The notes under the pieces are model-generated. The model searched no databases and had not been told where the DNA came from. It saw only the letters and a program-made list of their open reading frames with translations. Shown here in pieces: positions 44,542 through 53,656 of a stretch of 56,051 bases of DNA. Each line of letters starts with the position of its first letter. Within the stretch, counting starts at the first letter, position 1. The translations under genes were made by a program, and so were the position numbers. Source of the stretch: a virus; IMG/VR virus record IMGVR_UViG_3300009163_000041, positions 1-56,051 of that record. One strand, written 5' to 3'.

Positions 44542-47500
44542 GGGTTGCCTTTACTGGAGCAGTGCCTTTGCTCCGATCTGCGTTTCCGTCAAGAGAGTAA
44601 CCGATGTCGGCTATCTCCTCAGAGGTAATTTTGTTCCAAGTGTTCCTAGCTTGTTGGGCTGATCCCTTGATGTAATTGTAGGGAACATAGCGTCCATTGG
44701 GTTTATTGAATCGCTTGGAAGCTCTGGTCAAAGCCACTTTATCATCCACATCCACATGAACTATCCCGATTTTATATCCAACCGATTTTAGAGTTTTTGC
44801 CATGTCTGCAACCTTATTAGAGTTTTTACCAGTGATGTCGATCAAAAGATTGTGATTTTCCATAACTGCCCTTGGGAATACGATCTTCTCGGATATAAGC
44901 GCAGACTCCTCATGGAACGCACCAGCATTCCAGCCCTCAAATCCTTTTGACTTACCCTTAACGGAATCTGGATCGATCTTAGTTGTTTCTTTTCCGTTTA
45001 GGATCTTTTCTGCAAATGGTCTTCCAGTAGTCGTTTTCCCGCTGGCTGGAGATCCCATGAGAATTACTGCAATAGGATTGTCCGACTTGGCTTTGGGATT
45101 CAGTTCGCTTTCAATAACGGAATCCTTCCACGCCTTGTGTTCTGGGGTTGGGTTTTCAAATGTTTCTACGATGTCTTTCTTCTGGATGTATCGCTTGGGA
45201 TCTCTCAGCGACCAATGGGTTACTGGGGCATTCTCCGAACCCTCTGCTTCGGCAACTTCCTTTTGCAATTTGGCCATCTTTTCAATTGTTATTTTAGTTT
45301 TTGGCTCTGCATTTAGTCTTTCAATCTCTTTTTCAATTTCATCAATTGTAGTGCTTGTTTCGGATTCTTCCTCGCCTTTGGATGATTTCCCCTTTGCCTT
45401 TCCCTTGGCTCCTCCACCGCCCCCCCCACCCTTCCCAGACCATCTTCCCTTTTCATCCCTTGGCTGATCTGGATTGTAAAACTCGATTTTCTCTCCGTTG
45501 TATTGGAAAACGAATGATTCGATTGCTACCGCTTCGTCAAACTGGAATCCCTCGGAACCATCATCTGGAAGTTCAATCACGATGGGTACATAAATCAACT
45601 TACTTCCATCTGCCAACTCTTTTGTCGCCACAGGGGATGGTTTGGGGCCGTTCTCGTAAACATATTTCCTAATCGAATCGACCTCGAAGATCTGCATTTT
45701 TTTGATGGCACTTGGAGATACTGCGCCGTCCTTGGTAAAGATTTTTGACACAGCCGCCAGCCCAGTTTTGCCCATCTTTTGAGCCTTGGTTGTTGGGATG
45801 TTGTCGGCAACGCTTTTAAATCCATCTGCCAATACGCTGATAATCCCGATCATTTGCCTCCCGCCAATCTTGGGCGATGACCCAGAACGCAGTACGCCGT
45901 ACTCCATGGCTAGATCCAAACTGTCCGTGCTGTACACCTTGCCACCACCCCAAACGCCACTTTTAGAGGGTTTTAGGCCGTCTCTTCGTATGTCTTTAAG
46001 CACATCTGCTGAAGTTCCGTGATAAAGGGTAGTTGCCTCCCCAGTCTTTTTGCTTGCCTCCGCTGGATTATCTTGCGCCCACCTTGGGGTGGGTGTAGCT
46101 CCTTCAGCTATTGCTCCACCCCCAGTCCACTTTCCAGAGTTATCTCTCTGTTGGTTTGGATCGTAGAAGTCTATCGCTTGATAGCTCCTGTAATAATTAC
46201 GCCCTCCCCATCGTTGTACTCCGAGGCGAACACGATTCGGGAAAGATCGCTCATAGTTGTCGATGATTGATTTGTAGGCTTTTTTTCCTGCAATCCTTGT
46301 GTCTCCACCGATGAACTCTCCGACTCCCCTGACTGCTTCTGATTTTCCATTTATTGCTCCTAGAAATTTGGCAACATTAGCGGTCAACTGCGATCCTTGG
46401 TCTAGGATTGTTACGCTAGTCTTGGCTCTGTCGCCTACCATTGTTCTAAAACTAATCCCATTGTCTGACAATATTTTTCTGACCTCATCCATTGGCCTGT
46501 CTGCTGAGATTTTATGCAGAATATCGGGACCGTCCTTCTTCTTCTGAAAGGCGACAACTGCCTTTTGGTTTAGGCTCGCCCCCAGCTTGGATGCCGTGTA
46601 TTTAAGTTGATCAAAGTCCTTCACTCCCTTTACATCGATCTTAATCGAATTCTCTGCCCCATCTTCCCAGTCACCCACCCCAGACTCGACCTTCCCATTC
46701 ATGTCTTGCTTTTTGATGGCATCTCTTGCGATGCTAACGGCTCTCGCATGTTCGGGCGAATCGATCATCTTTTTCGCCTCTTCGTAATTCATGTTCTCTT
46801 TAATGTTTGGAGAGACAAGGATTTCACCGCCAGAACCACCACTACCAGTCCACTTGCCAGATGCATCTCTCTCTTGGTTTGGATCGTAGGCGAAAGTAGT
46901 TACCTCAAATGTCTTCTTTCCCTCAATCTCTTCACGAATGGCAACTGCAATTGCATCTGCCAAGTAGTCTGCCACATCGTCCATGTCTGGATCTTTTTCG
47001 AGCGTTACAACATTACGGTTTGCCGACATGGGGCGAACCCCGATTCCCTTGCGTACTATGTTTGATACTTGCCTACCGCCTTCAACTTTTCTGTATTCGG
47101 CTACTGCACCTTTTACGAATCCCCTAAATGCAGATTGACCAGCAACTATACCCCCTAGTTGTGGGTTAATTAAGGCTCCAATAAGAATCTTATACCGATC
47201 TCCGTGTGCGCTTTTTATTGCCTCAATGCCTCCTTGAGATCCGATGCTGATCGTTCTAGCAATCCCACGCAAAAACTGCTGGCCGTTGTCACTAGCAAGC
47301 CAATTTTTGATCTGATAGGCTTTAGAAGCCCCATATTGGGTAGCCATCTTAGCTCCATTCGCAATAGCTGTAACGCCCTTTATAGCCCCTTTTACGCTCG
47401 ATTTTGCCATATCTAGGGCTGGATTTCCCCTTTGAGCCTTCTCGATGAGCTTGCCCTTGAACCCACCGCCACCACCACTCCATTTGCCAGACTCGTCTCT

Positions 47501-47947
47501 TTCCTGTGATGGATCGTAAAGCAGTGTTGCCCCTTGTTCCTTTAGGGCTAATAGATCTGCCTTTAATTGTTCGAAGTTGGTCTTGTCGGTAATCGGACCC
47601 CCAACTATCCATGCATCGCAAGTTCTCAGTGAGGCGCATTTAAAATCAAAGATTTCGCAGTAACCCAGATCGCCAGCTTGCTCAACTTCCTTTGCATCCA
47701 TCCCAATCCCCTTTGTAATACATCCGATAAGCCTTGTTGTCTGGTTGAATCCAGCGCAGTTCCCGCAACGCATCGTCTTGGCTTCTTTAACCGATCCACC
47801 AAAGATCTTTGCTTTCGCCGTCCAGTATTCCTCATTCGGCTCCTTGGGATTGGCGGGGCCGTAATGTGCTACATCAATAGCCTTCTGCCGATTGGCTAGG
47901 TTGGTTTTGATGTCCTGTGTTGGGAGTGGACACTTACTCTCAGCCAT
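44522..47947 (-). CDS. Multidomain minor head protein with four repeated linkers, ART-like and zeta-kinase-like domains, 1141 aa
   Basis: Residues 1-143: Cys-rich (MRCGNCAGFNQTT, IGCITKG, GYCEIFDFKCASLRTC), probable zinc site. At residues 144, 354, 595 and 824 stands a 14-15-residue linker of the form YDPNQxRDxSGKWxG. Between linkers: a Gly/Ala-rich hydrophobic helical region (160-350), an alpha/beta unit (375-590), an ADP-ribosyltransferase-like unit (TTLYHGTSADVLKDI, GGGKVYSTDS; 636-~800) and a P-loop kinase resembling zeta toxins (VILMGSPASGKTTTGR, 961-976; LLIDITGKNS; VHVDVDDK). It sits directly after portal, as minor head and capsid-injected proteins do. Intact, not obviously frameshifted. 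Confidence 0.8.
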   Translation of the reverse strand: MAESKCPLPTQDIKTNLANRQKAIDVAHYGPANPKEPNEEYWTAKAKIFGGSVKEAKTMRCGNCAGFNQTTRLIGCITKGIGMDAKEVEQAGDLGYCEIFDFKCASLRTCDAWIVGGPITDKTNFEQLKADLLALKEQGATLLYDPSQERDESGKWSGGGGGFKGKLIEKAQRGNPALDMAKSSVKGAIKGVTAIANGAKMATQYGASKAYQIKNWLASDNGQQFLRGIARTISIGSQGGIEAIKSAHGDRYKILIGALINPQLGGIVAGQSAFRGFVKGAVAEYRKVEGGRQVSNIVRKGIGVRPMSANRNVVTLEKDPDMDDVADYLADAIAVAIREEIEGKKTFEVTTFAYDPNQERDASGKWTGSGGSGGEILVSPNIKENMNYEEAKKMIDSPEHARAVSIARDAIKKQDMNGKVESGVGDWEDGAENSIKIDVKGVKDFDQLKYTASKLGASLNQKAVVAFQKKKDGPDILHKISADRPMDEVRKILSDNGISFRTMVGDRAKTSVTILDQGSQLTANVAKFLGAINGKSEAVRGVGEFIGGDTRIAGKKAYKSIIDNYERSFPNRVRLGVQRWGGRNYYRSYQAIDFYDPNQQRDNSGKWTGGGAIAEGATPTPRWAQDNPAEASKKTGEATTLYHGTSADVLKDIRRDGLKPSKSGVWGGGKVYSTDSLDLAMEYGVLRSGSSPKIGGRQMIGIISVLADGFKSVADNIPTTKAQKMGKTGLAAVSKIFTKDGAVSPSAIKKMQIFEVDSIRKYVYENGPKPSPVATKELADGSKLIYVPIVIELPDDGSEGFQFDEAVAIESFVFQYNGEKIEFYNPDQPRDEKGRWSGKGGGGGGGAKGKAKGKSSKGEEESETSTTIDEIEKEIERLNAEPKTKITIEKMAKLQKEVAEAEGSENAPVTHWSLRDPKRYIQKKDIVETFENPTPEHKAWKDSVIESELNPKAKSDNPIAVILMGSPASGKTTTGRPFAEKILNGKETTKIDPDSVKGKSKGFEGWNAGAFHEESALISEKIVFPRAVMENHNLLIDITGKNSNKVADMAKTLKSVGYKIGIVHVDVDDKVALTRASKRFNKPNGRYVPYNYIKGSAQQARNTWNKITSEEIADIGYSLDGNADRSKGTAPVKATHGNLFD

Positions 47948-49956
47948 TATTCGCTCCGTGCTTTGTCCAGTTGACCGACAATCTTTTTAGCCCTTGATAG
48001 TCCAGCATCACCGCCCCATCCCATGTATGCTTGCCATCCTTTGCCTTGTTCGCTCCATGTCGAACCCTTCTTGTCCACTTCATGCCGTGAAAGGAAGCTG
48101 TAAATCCTACGCCAAGTGCGGGGAGAAAGCTTTTTGCGTCCGATAATGTCCCTAGCTCTTGCGATTCCAACCTGTGTCATTCCACGCTGGCTGGCTGGCT
48201 TTTCAGCTCTTACCCGCAAGGCAGACTTGGCAGACTCGACCATCCCATCACTAGGGTAAAGATCAATATCAGAGATGCTCTGCATCTCGATTGCGTCCAG
48301 TACCATTTCTGCATCTTGTGTTGTAAATTCTTTTGATGTGCTTGTGCGCCTTGCCCTAGATGGAACATAATCATCCTCTAAGTGCTGTTGCTTTATCTTT
48401 GCTACTTCTTCTTTAGGCTGTTGATCTGGAGCCTGTGGCTGTTCTTCTGGTGCTGGTACTGGTGCTTGCGCCTGTGGGAACGCTGGCATTGATGGCTTGA
48501 AAGCCTCGGAAATAGATTCGATTGGCACATCCATCTCTTTTGAAAGATCCTTGGCAAACTTAACCTCATAGGCTCGTTGCCGTAGTGCCTCTTCATAGTC
48601 CTCTCCTTTAGCTCCGTACACCTCAGCAGCCGTTCTTAGCCCCGCCTTAAACTCGCTGATATTTGCTTGTGAATCGCGGCCTACATCAATGGTGCTATCT
48701 GAAGGGTAAATCCACTTGCCCTTTGTGAAATTGCTATTGGGCGGGATTTTGCCCCTAGAAATTCCGTCTGCGATTACCAAGTTCTTGATCTTATCAAAGA
48801 AGCGATCTTCTAGGATATTCTGCCAACGCTTGAATGTGCGTGAGGCCAGAGCCATCTCAAGTCGTACAGTTGGACCCCCAAGCTTGGAGAGATCGTAGCA
48901 GAATCCGAATGGAAGATTAAAGGCCAAGGCAATCATGTGAACGATCAGATCCACATACCCTTGAAAAGCTGAAGATGGGCGATTGCTTTCAAACATTTTC
49001 ATCTCAGAGCCAGTAGGGATATAGTTAATTTGACCCCTCTGCATGTTTTCAATGTTCATCGTATTACCATACGAATCTGTCTGCGCTTGGTTAAAGTAGG
49101 ATGCGGGATCGTCGGAAGATCCTGTCGCATTCGAAATTGTCATAATTCGGAAAGCCGCGTTTTTTACGGCAAGGTTTTCTGCATCCATGGTTTCAGCAAG
49201 ATCCTTGCAATAGTTAATAACAGAGGCCAGATGACTACGACCACGAACCTCATCCAGCCGTAGGGGATCGTAAATAAATAGGAAAGACGATGCGGGTACT
49301 TCTTGTGCGTCCGTATAGAAATTGCCCTGCGTCCGTCGATAAACTTTGTATGATTCAGTGCGTCCGAATTTGTCAAACTTAACTCCACCAATGTATTCTT
49401 GGCTAGAGGTTGGGTTGTCGAACATGCCTCCGATGCGATCAGCCTCTACGGCTTGAATTCGAATATCACTGTTAGGATCTACTTGATCTCCAATTGACCT
49501 CTCTCTAGTGATCACGAACCCAACATCGCCGTCACGAAGTACAGAACGAAGAGCAAGATGAGACAAGGCGTGGAAATTATTCCTACCAAAAAAGTCGCAC
49601 TTCCTTCCCCAAGCCGACCAGTAATCCTCATATATCTGATCGATATTTCTATCTCCAGTTCGAGACATATATCTGAAATTACCAAGGGCATACTGCGAGA
49701 ATTTCAAAAGGATAGATCGGATGATTGGATTGTTGTCTTCCAGATCACGACCAGCTTTAATCAATTCAATACGCTCAAATGTGGAATTGTATCCCTCACC
49801 ACCAGACAATGGCCGTGATGGCAATCTGTCTCTAAGGGGATATGCTCCAGCGAATCTTGTTAATTCGGTGAGCTTGCACTTATCGGCAAGTCTTTTTACC
49901 CCGAATTTGGGATTAATCGCAGTAAGAGCTTTTTCAAAAAAATTCAGACTAGGCAT
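47947..49956 (-). CDS. Portal protein, lambda gpB-like, 669 aa
   Basis: MPSLNFFEKALTAINPKFGV; AGRDLEDNNPIIRSILLKFS, DIYEDYWSAWGRKCDF-like and HALSHLALRSVLRDGDVGFV match the lambda-type portal family. The C-terminal ~170 residues (from about 490) are Pro/Gln-rich and then a helical RARRTSTSKEFTTQDAEMVL end, possibly an additional domain. Forms the dodecameric DNA channel at one capsid vertex. Start overlaps none; it follows a 141-residue gene. Confidence 0.88.
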   Translation of the reverse strand: MPSLNFFEKALTAINPKFGVKRLADKCKLTELTRFAGAYPLRDRLPSRPLSGGEGYNSTFERIELIKAGRDLEDNNPIIRSILLKFSQYALGNFRYMSRTGDRNIDQIYEDYWSAWGRKCDFFGRNNFHALSHLALRSVLRDGDVGFVITRERSIGDQVDPNSDIRIQAVEADRIGGMFDNPTSSQEYIGGVKFDKFGRTESYKVYRRTQGNFYTDAQEVPASSFLFIYDPLRLDEVRGRSHLASVINYCKDLAETMDAENLAVKNAAFRIMTISNATGSSDDPASYFNQAQTDSYGNTMNIENMQRGQINYIPTGSEMKMFESNRPSSAFQGYVDLIVHMIALAFNLPFGFCYDLSKLGGPTVRLEMALASRTFKRWQNILEDRFFDKIKNLVIADGISRGKIPPNSNFTKGKWIYPSDSTIDVGRDSQANISEFKAGLRTAAEVYGAKGEDYEEALRQRAYEVKFAKDLSKEMDVPIESISEAFKPSMPAFPQAQAPVPAPEEQPQAPDQQPKEEVAKIKQQHLEDDYVPSRARRTSTSKEFTTQDAEMVLDAIEMQSISDIDLYPSDGMVESAKSALRVRAEKPASQRGMTQVGIARARDIIGRKKLSPRTWRRIYSFLSRHEVDKKGSTWSEQGKGWQAYMGWGGDAGLSRAKKIVGQLDKARSE

Positions 49957-49959
49957 AAA

Positions 49960-50385
49960 TTATTTCTTTTGACAACTGCCCTGCTCGTATGGCTTAACCC
50001 CTGCGACTGGCTCGTATCCTTCCCAGCATCTTCCCTCTTCTTTGCCCATGTTTTCATTTGTAGCCTTTTTTCTCGGAATCTCAATATTAAACCCAAGCTT
50101 CTCAATATATTGGAGAGCATCATCGTAATAGTGTGCAACAATATTTGTGTCGGTTGTTGGGGGTATCTTGGTATTCACTTGGTAAGCCCTAGCAATACCT
50201 TCTTTAGATTGTTTTAAAAGCTCTTCTTTTATGCGGTAATATTCAGCTTTATCTTCTTCGTTTGAAGGATGCTCTGCCCTTGTAATCTTATGAGAAAGAT
50301 CCATGAGTTGTTTAAATAGTGTGATTGCCTTGCTTGAATCTCCAAGCATTACAAGGGCTTTATCAATCAAGTTTAGTATTTTCAT
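49960..50385 (-). CDS. Hypothetical protein with C-terminal CW-GY-KPY-GSC motif, 141 aa
   Basis: MKILNLIDKALVMLGDSSKA; helical first 110 residues, then GRCWEGYEPVAGVKPYEQGS with a final Cys-Gln-Lys-Lys. This short Cys-flanked tail recurs in proteins of large phages and giant viruses as I recall, where its role is unknown. Adjacent to the ferritin-like gene. Confidence 0.65.
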   Translation of the reverse strand: MKILNLIDKALVMLGDSSKAITLFKQLMDLSHKITRAEHPSNEEDKAEYYRIKEELLKQSKEGIARAYQVNTKIPPTTDTNIVAHYYDDALQYIEKLGFNIEIPRKKATNENMGKEEGRCWEGYEPVAGVKPYEQGSCQKK

Positions 50386-50386
50386 A

Positions 50387-50860
50387 TTATTGAAGTGTTA
50401 ATAAGTACTTTAGCCTGTTTAATTCACCTACCACTCCGTCTCGTAGATTGAGCAAATCGGTGTCGGATGGCTTTACGCTCCGTGTGAATTCGCCCATTAA
50501 AAAGTCGATTGTCTGATTTGCAAGAGTAACTCCAGCTCCATCTGCAAGATTCATAAGAGAGATATTGAAGTTGTTGTTTGCGTAAGCTCTTCCATATCTT
50601 CCGAAATATGTCTCAAGAAGTTCGTCAATTGAATTGCCTAGGATCTCGTAAATCTTGCCAAAACTCTTATGATGACTGAAGCTTTTGGTCTGCCAGTGAT
50701 ATATTCGGAATTGATTCTGAGTGTAAAGTAACTGCATTACAATGACTTCCGCATTGTTCTTTGGGGAAATCTCTGTCAAAACCTCTACTGGAGCTTTAAC
50801 AATTTCAAAATCGTTTTTCATCTTATCCACTTTTTCAATCATTTTATCGAGATGATTCAT
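50387..50860 (-). CDS. Ferritin-like (DUF5856-type) phage protein, 157 aa
   Basis: MNHLDKMIEKVDKMKNDFEI; the core VMQLLYTQNQFRIYHWQTKS, FSHHKSFGKIYEILGNSIDE and LLETYFGRYGRAY resembles the Dps/ferritin-like DUF5856 family known from phages (from memory). A helical bundle is likely. Lies between gpW-like and portal genes. Confidence 0.68.
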   Translation of the reverse strand: MNHLDKMIEKVDKMKNDFEIVKAPVEVLTEISPKNNAEVIVMQLLYTQNQFRIYHWQTKSFSHHKSFGKIYEILGNSIDELLETYFGRYGRAYANNNFNISLMNLADGAGVTLANQTIDFLMGEFTRSVKPSDTDLLNLRDGVVGELNRLKYLLTLQ

Positions 50861-50886
50861 ATTTATCGCTATTTATATCAACTAGA

Positions 50887-51144
50887 TTAATTTCTGCCAC
50901 CCCTTGAATAGTCTGGGAAAGTGCGATTGATTCTGGCTCTTGAGCCACCCAAGCGATTGATAGCCGCCGTGCATTCCATGACTGTATTCTGTAGCTCCTG
51001 TAAATTTGCTCTTGTAAGTTGTCTTCCACCAATGCTATATGATGCTCCAGTCTTTAGGATGGCTTCGATTGCTGTTAGGGTTTCTGTTCGAATTTGTGTA
51101 ACTGTGGCTAGGTCTAAGCCGTAATATACACCTTGAATAGCCAT
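50887..51144 (-). CDS. gpW-like head-tail joining protein, 85 aa
   Basis: MAIQGVYYGLDLATVTQIRT, with ILKTGASYSIGGRQLTRANL and QELQNTVMECTAAINRLGG: the helix-hairpin-helix outline of gpW, and the terminase-W-portal order matches lambda. TTGACA lies 13 bases before ATG and no ribosome-binding site is seen. Confidence 0.75.
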   Translation of the reverse strand: MAIQGVYYGLDLATVTQIRTETLTAIEAILKTGASYSIGGRQLTRANLQELQNTVMECTAAINRLGGSRARINRTFPDYSRGGRN

Positions 51145-51159
51145 GCTTTTGTATAGCTG

Positions 51160-51342
51160 TCAACTCTTGCGCTTATATTTACGCCGTTGTTTTACTCGCT
51201 TCCAGATAACTTCATTTTTATCAAGACTAATTGAGATGTACATCATTTTGCTATAAAACCCATACCCAAGCCCTGTGACCATCATAAAATAACTGAATAT
51301 ATGGCCGATGCTATAAAACATATAGGATAGAATTGTATTCAT
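51160..51342 (-). CDS. Small membrane protein, 60 aa
   Basis: MNTILSYMFYSIGHIFSYFM; one or two hydrophobic spans, then a highly basic tail (WKRVKQRRKYKRKS). Starts on the terminase stop (ATGA). Function unknown. Confidence 0.65.
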   Translation of the reverse strand: MNTILSYMFYSIGHIFSYFMMVTGLGYGFYSKMMYISISLDKNEVIWKRVKQRRKYKRKS

Positions 51343-53132
51343 TCTTTAACCTCTTCAATTTCAATTTTGTCATCTTGAGGCACTGGCATGCATCCCGACA
51401 ACATGGCTCCAACTAGGTTCATGCATTCTGCGTCCATCAAATGGTTGTCTTTGCGAATTCTGTGCCACACCATTTTAGTCCTTCCAGAAAGGGGATTATA
51501 CTTTGCCCTCTTTACCTCTGCGCTTAAATGACTGTGCCAGTCTTCGGGGCAATCGTCTGGTATTTCCCATTTCGACATCTTGCCATTCTTTAACAAGCTT
51601 AACATGTCTTTCACAGATGGATTTGACCATCGAATGACAGGGCATTTAGATTTAATTAGCCCTTCTGCCTGTGCTGTTCTTCCAGTTCCAGATAGAGGAT
51701 CTCCCCAGTTTATTGTGCTGTATGGTCTTATCATTCGTCCAGTTGGCGTGATGTGAACGAACTGCGCCGAGTCAGATCCAAGCAAACAAGTCCATCCCCA
51801 CTTACAGGATTGAAAGTAAACCTCTCTGGTATTTGAACCGCTATCGCAAAATACCATTTTGTCTGTTACTTTCCAGTCTAGTTGCAAGGCTCGCAACGCA
51901 TCCCATGATTCTAGCCTTCCACACCATTCCAGCTTTGACTCTCCATTGTTTTTCCATCCACGCACGACTACCCACATGTGAAACCCCTTCGCTTCTTGGA
52001 TGTCTGCTGTGATGATTCGCTTTTCGCAACCCTCAAACTTCTCGCCCATCTTATATCCAGATCCAGATATTTTTGTCTGATTCTCCTCCTCGACCTCTAC
52101 CCAAGGCTGGGCAAGCACTGAATTGACGAAGTTCTGTAATCCCATGACGCTCTTCTTGTCGTTTAGGAACTGTACGCACAGCTTTCCAAATGTTTCCCAA
52201 GGGGAATAGATGCCCGAAAGGTGGTAGGATTTCACTTGAGGCTCTGGATTAAGGTTTGTTGGCTTCCATTTGCCCATTCTAAGCATCTTTGTCTTGTGAC
52301 CATCAGTTATCCTTCCTTTGCACGAAACGCACTCATAATAGGCACTGGAGCGCACTTTTTCGTTATCCCACTCACCATCTGCGTTCTTGGCATTCTCATC
52401 CCATTTTACTTGAGGCCAAGTAAGAACCTGTTCTTCGTTACAAAAGGGACATGGAACATAATAGTACCTCTGATCTCCTCTCTTGAAGCTTTGCCAGATA
52501 TGGCCGTAATCTGTAGTTGGAGTGGATGTTTGTACCGTAAGTGATAAGGGGTAAGTTTTCGTCCTAACCTCTGCCAACTGAATTGAATTGGCTTCCTTAG
52601 ATGTTGCCTCCGACATCTTATCAGTTTCATCGCAAATCAATAATCCTACAGAGCGTGAGGCGAGGTTGGCTGGAGAGTTACTGCCAAAAAACCAGACCGA
52701 CATTTTATCAAAATGCTGTTCCATCAGCTTGTACTTATCCAGATTCTTTGGCTTATGTCGTGCTAATGCCTCGCAATCGTCCACCATGGGCAACCAGCGA
52801 TACTCTGAGAATGATCTGGCTAGATTCTCGTTTGGCATGACCCACATGGTAGGAATAGGCTTTAAATCCAGTCTGTACGCCAGCCCAGCTAGGATCGATG
52901 TAGTTTTGGCTGTCTGCGCCCCCCAGCACAGGATCATGGTTCGCAATCGCTCGTCTCTAAAGTTCTCCAGTGGTTCACGAACATATGGGGTGAGTAGGGT
53001 TGAATACGGTCCCGCAGTCGAGGACACTCGATCTGAAAGGTAAAGATTAGACTCAGCCCACTCTGTAACCGAAAGATCCTTCTTTGGTATCCAGAATGTT
53101 TGGGCGAGAAGCTCTAGCTCTTGCGTGGTCAC
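51339..53132 (-). CDS. Terminase large subunit, lambda GpA-like, 597 aa
   Basis: Walker A region MILCWGAQTAKTTSI (71-77), Walker B LLICDETDK (164-169), then a zinc finger (PCPFCNEE and ECVSCKG) typical of GpA-type terminases, and the nuclease domain beginning near ITADIQEAKGFHMWVVVRG. Catalyses ATP-driven packaging and cutting. Its ATG is at the end of the upstream gene (ATGA). Confidence 0.92.
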   Translation of the reverse strand: MTTQELELLAQTFWIPKKDLSVTEWAESNLYLSDRVSSTAGPYSTLLTPYVREPLENFRDERLRTMILCWGAQTAKTTSILAGLAYRLDLKPIPTMWVMPNENLARSFSEYRWLPMVDDCEALARHKPKNLDKYKLMEQHFDKMSVWFFGSNSPANLASRSVGLLICDETDKMSEATSKEANSIQLAEVRTKTYPLSLTVQTSTPTTDYGHIWQSFKRGDQRYYYVPCPFCNEEQVLTWPQVKWDENAKNADGEWDNEKVRSSAYYECVSCKGRITDGHKTKMLRMGKWKPTNLNPEPQVKSYHLSGIYSPWETFGKLCVQFLNDKKSVMGLQNFVNSVLAQPWVEVEEENQTKISGSGYKMGEKFEGCEKRIITADIQEAKGFHMWVVVRGWKNNGESKLEWCGRLESWDALRALQLDWKVTDKMVFCDSGSNTREVYFQSCKWGWTCLLGSDSAQFVHITPTGRMIRPYSTINWGDPLSGTGRTAQAEGLIKSKCPVIRWSNPSVKDMLSLLKNGKMSKWEIPDDCPEDWHSHLSAEVKRAKYNPLSGRTKMVWHRIRKDNHLMDAECMNLVGAMLSGCMPVPQDDKIEIEEVKE

Positions 53133-53656
53133 AGTCTAAAATCCTCATAGATTGAAAGAAGTTTAGTTCCCATTGGGTAAAGGATCTTTTCGTCCTCTGT
53201 CTGGCAAATAACATTTCTGGGATACTTTAGAAGGTCAAATGACCAGTTCAGAAGAACATCATCCATCTGCATGTCAGTGAAAATAATGTCTCTGGCTGGA
53301 CGCATCCTCCACAGGAATTCAATCCCTGTCCTGCTAATGTTGTAGCGTTCTGGAAGATTCGGAGCGATTCCAACCCAAGAGCGCATTTTGAATCTTGAAA
53401 GCCTGTAGATCATATCTATGCAAGCTTGCTGGCTATTCCCGCAAAACCACACAGGATAGCCCTTGGCACTTAGTGTCTTTGAGTTTTTCTTTTCGGTGCT
53501 TGTGTGTGGAGAGAAAAAGAATAGATGCGGGTAGATCGTATGCCCTATGCAGTCTTCAGCTAGAAAGATCGCAGATTTTGCGTGTCTGCTTTTAGGATCT
53601 CCGCAACAGATGATGGCCGCCTCATCTGGCTTTTCATACTTATCCGAGATTCCCAT
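53129..53656 (-). CDS. Hypothetical protein between ParB-like and terminase genes, 175 aa
   Basis: Start placed at ATG 53656 (MGISDKYEKPDEAAIICCGD) rather than a TTG upstream. Cys and aromatic residues are scattered (GYPVWFCGNSQQACID, RMRPARDIIFTDMQMDD). Not recognised; a nuclease or DNA-sensing role is only suggested by neighbours. Confidence 0.6.
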   Translation of the reverse strand: MGISDKYEKPDEAAIICCGDPKSRHAKSAIFLAEDCIGHTIYPHLFFFSPHTSTEKKNSKTLSAKGYPVWFCGNSQQACIDMIYRLSRFKMRSWVGIAPNLPERYNISRTGIEFLWRMRPARDIIFTDMQMDDVLLNWSFDLLKYPRNVICQTEDEKILYPMGTKLLSIYEDFRL

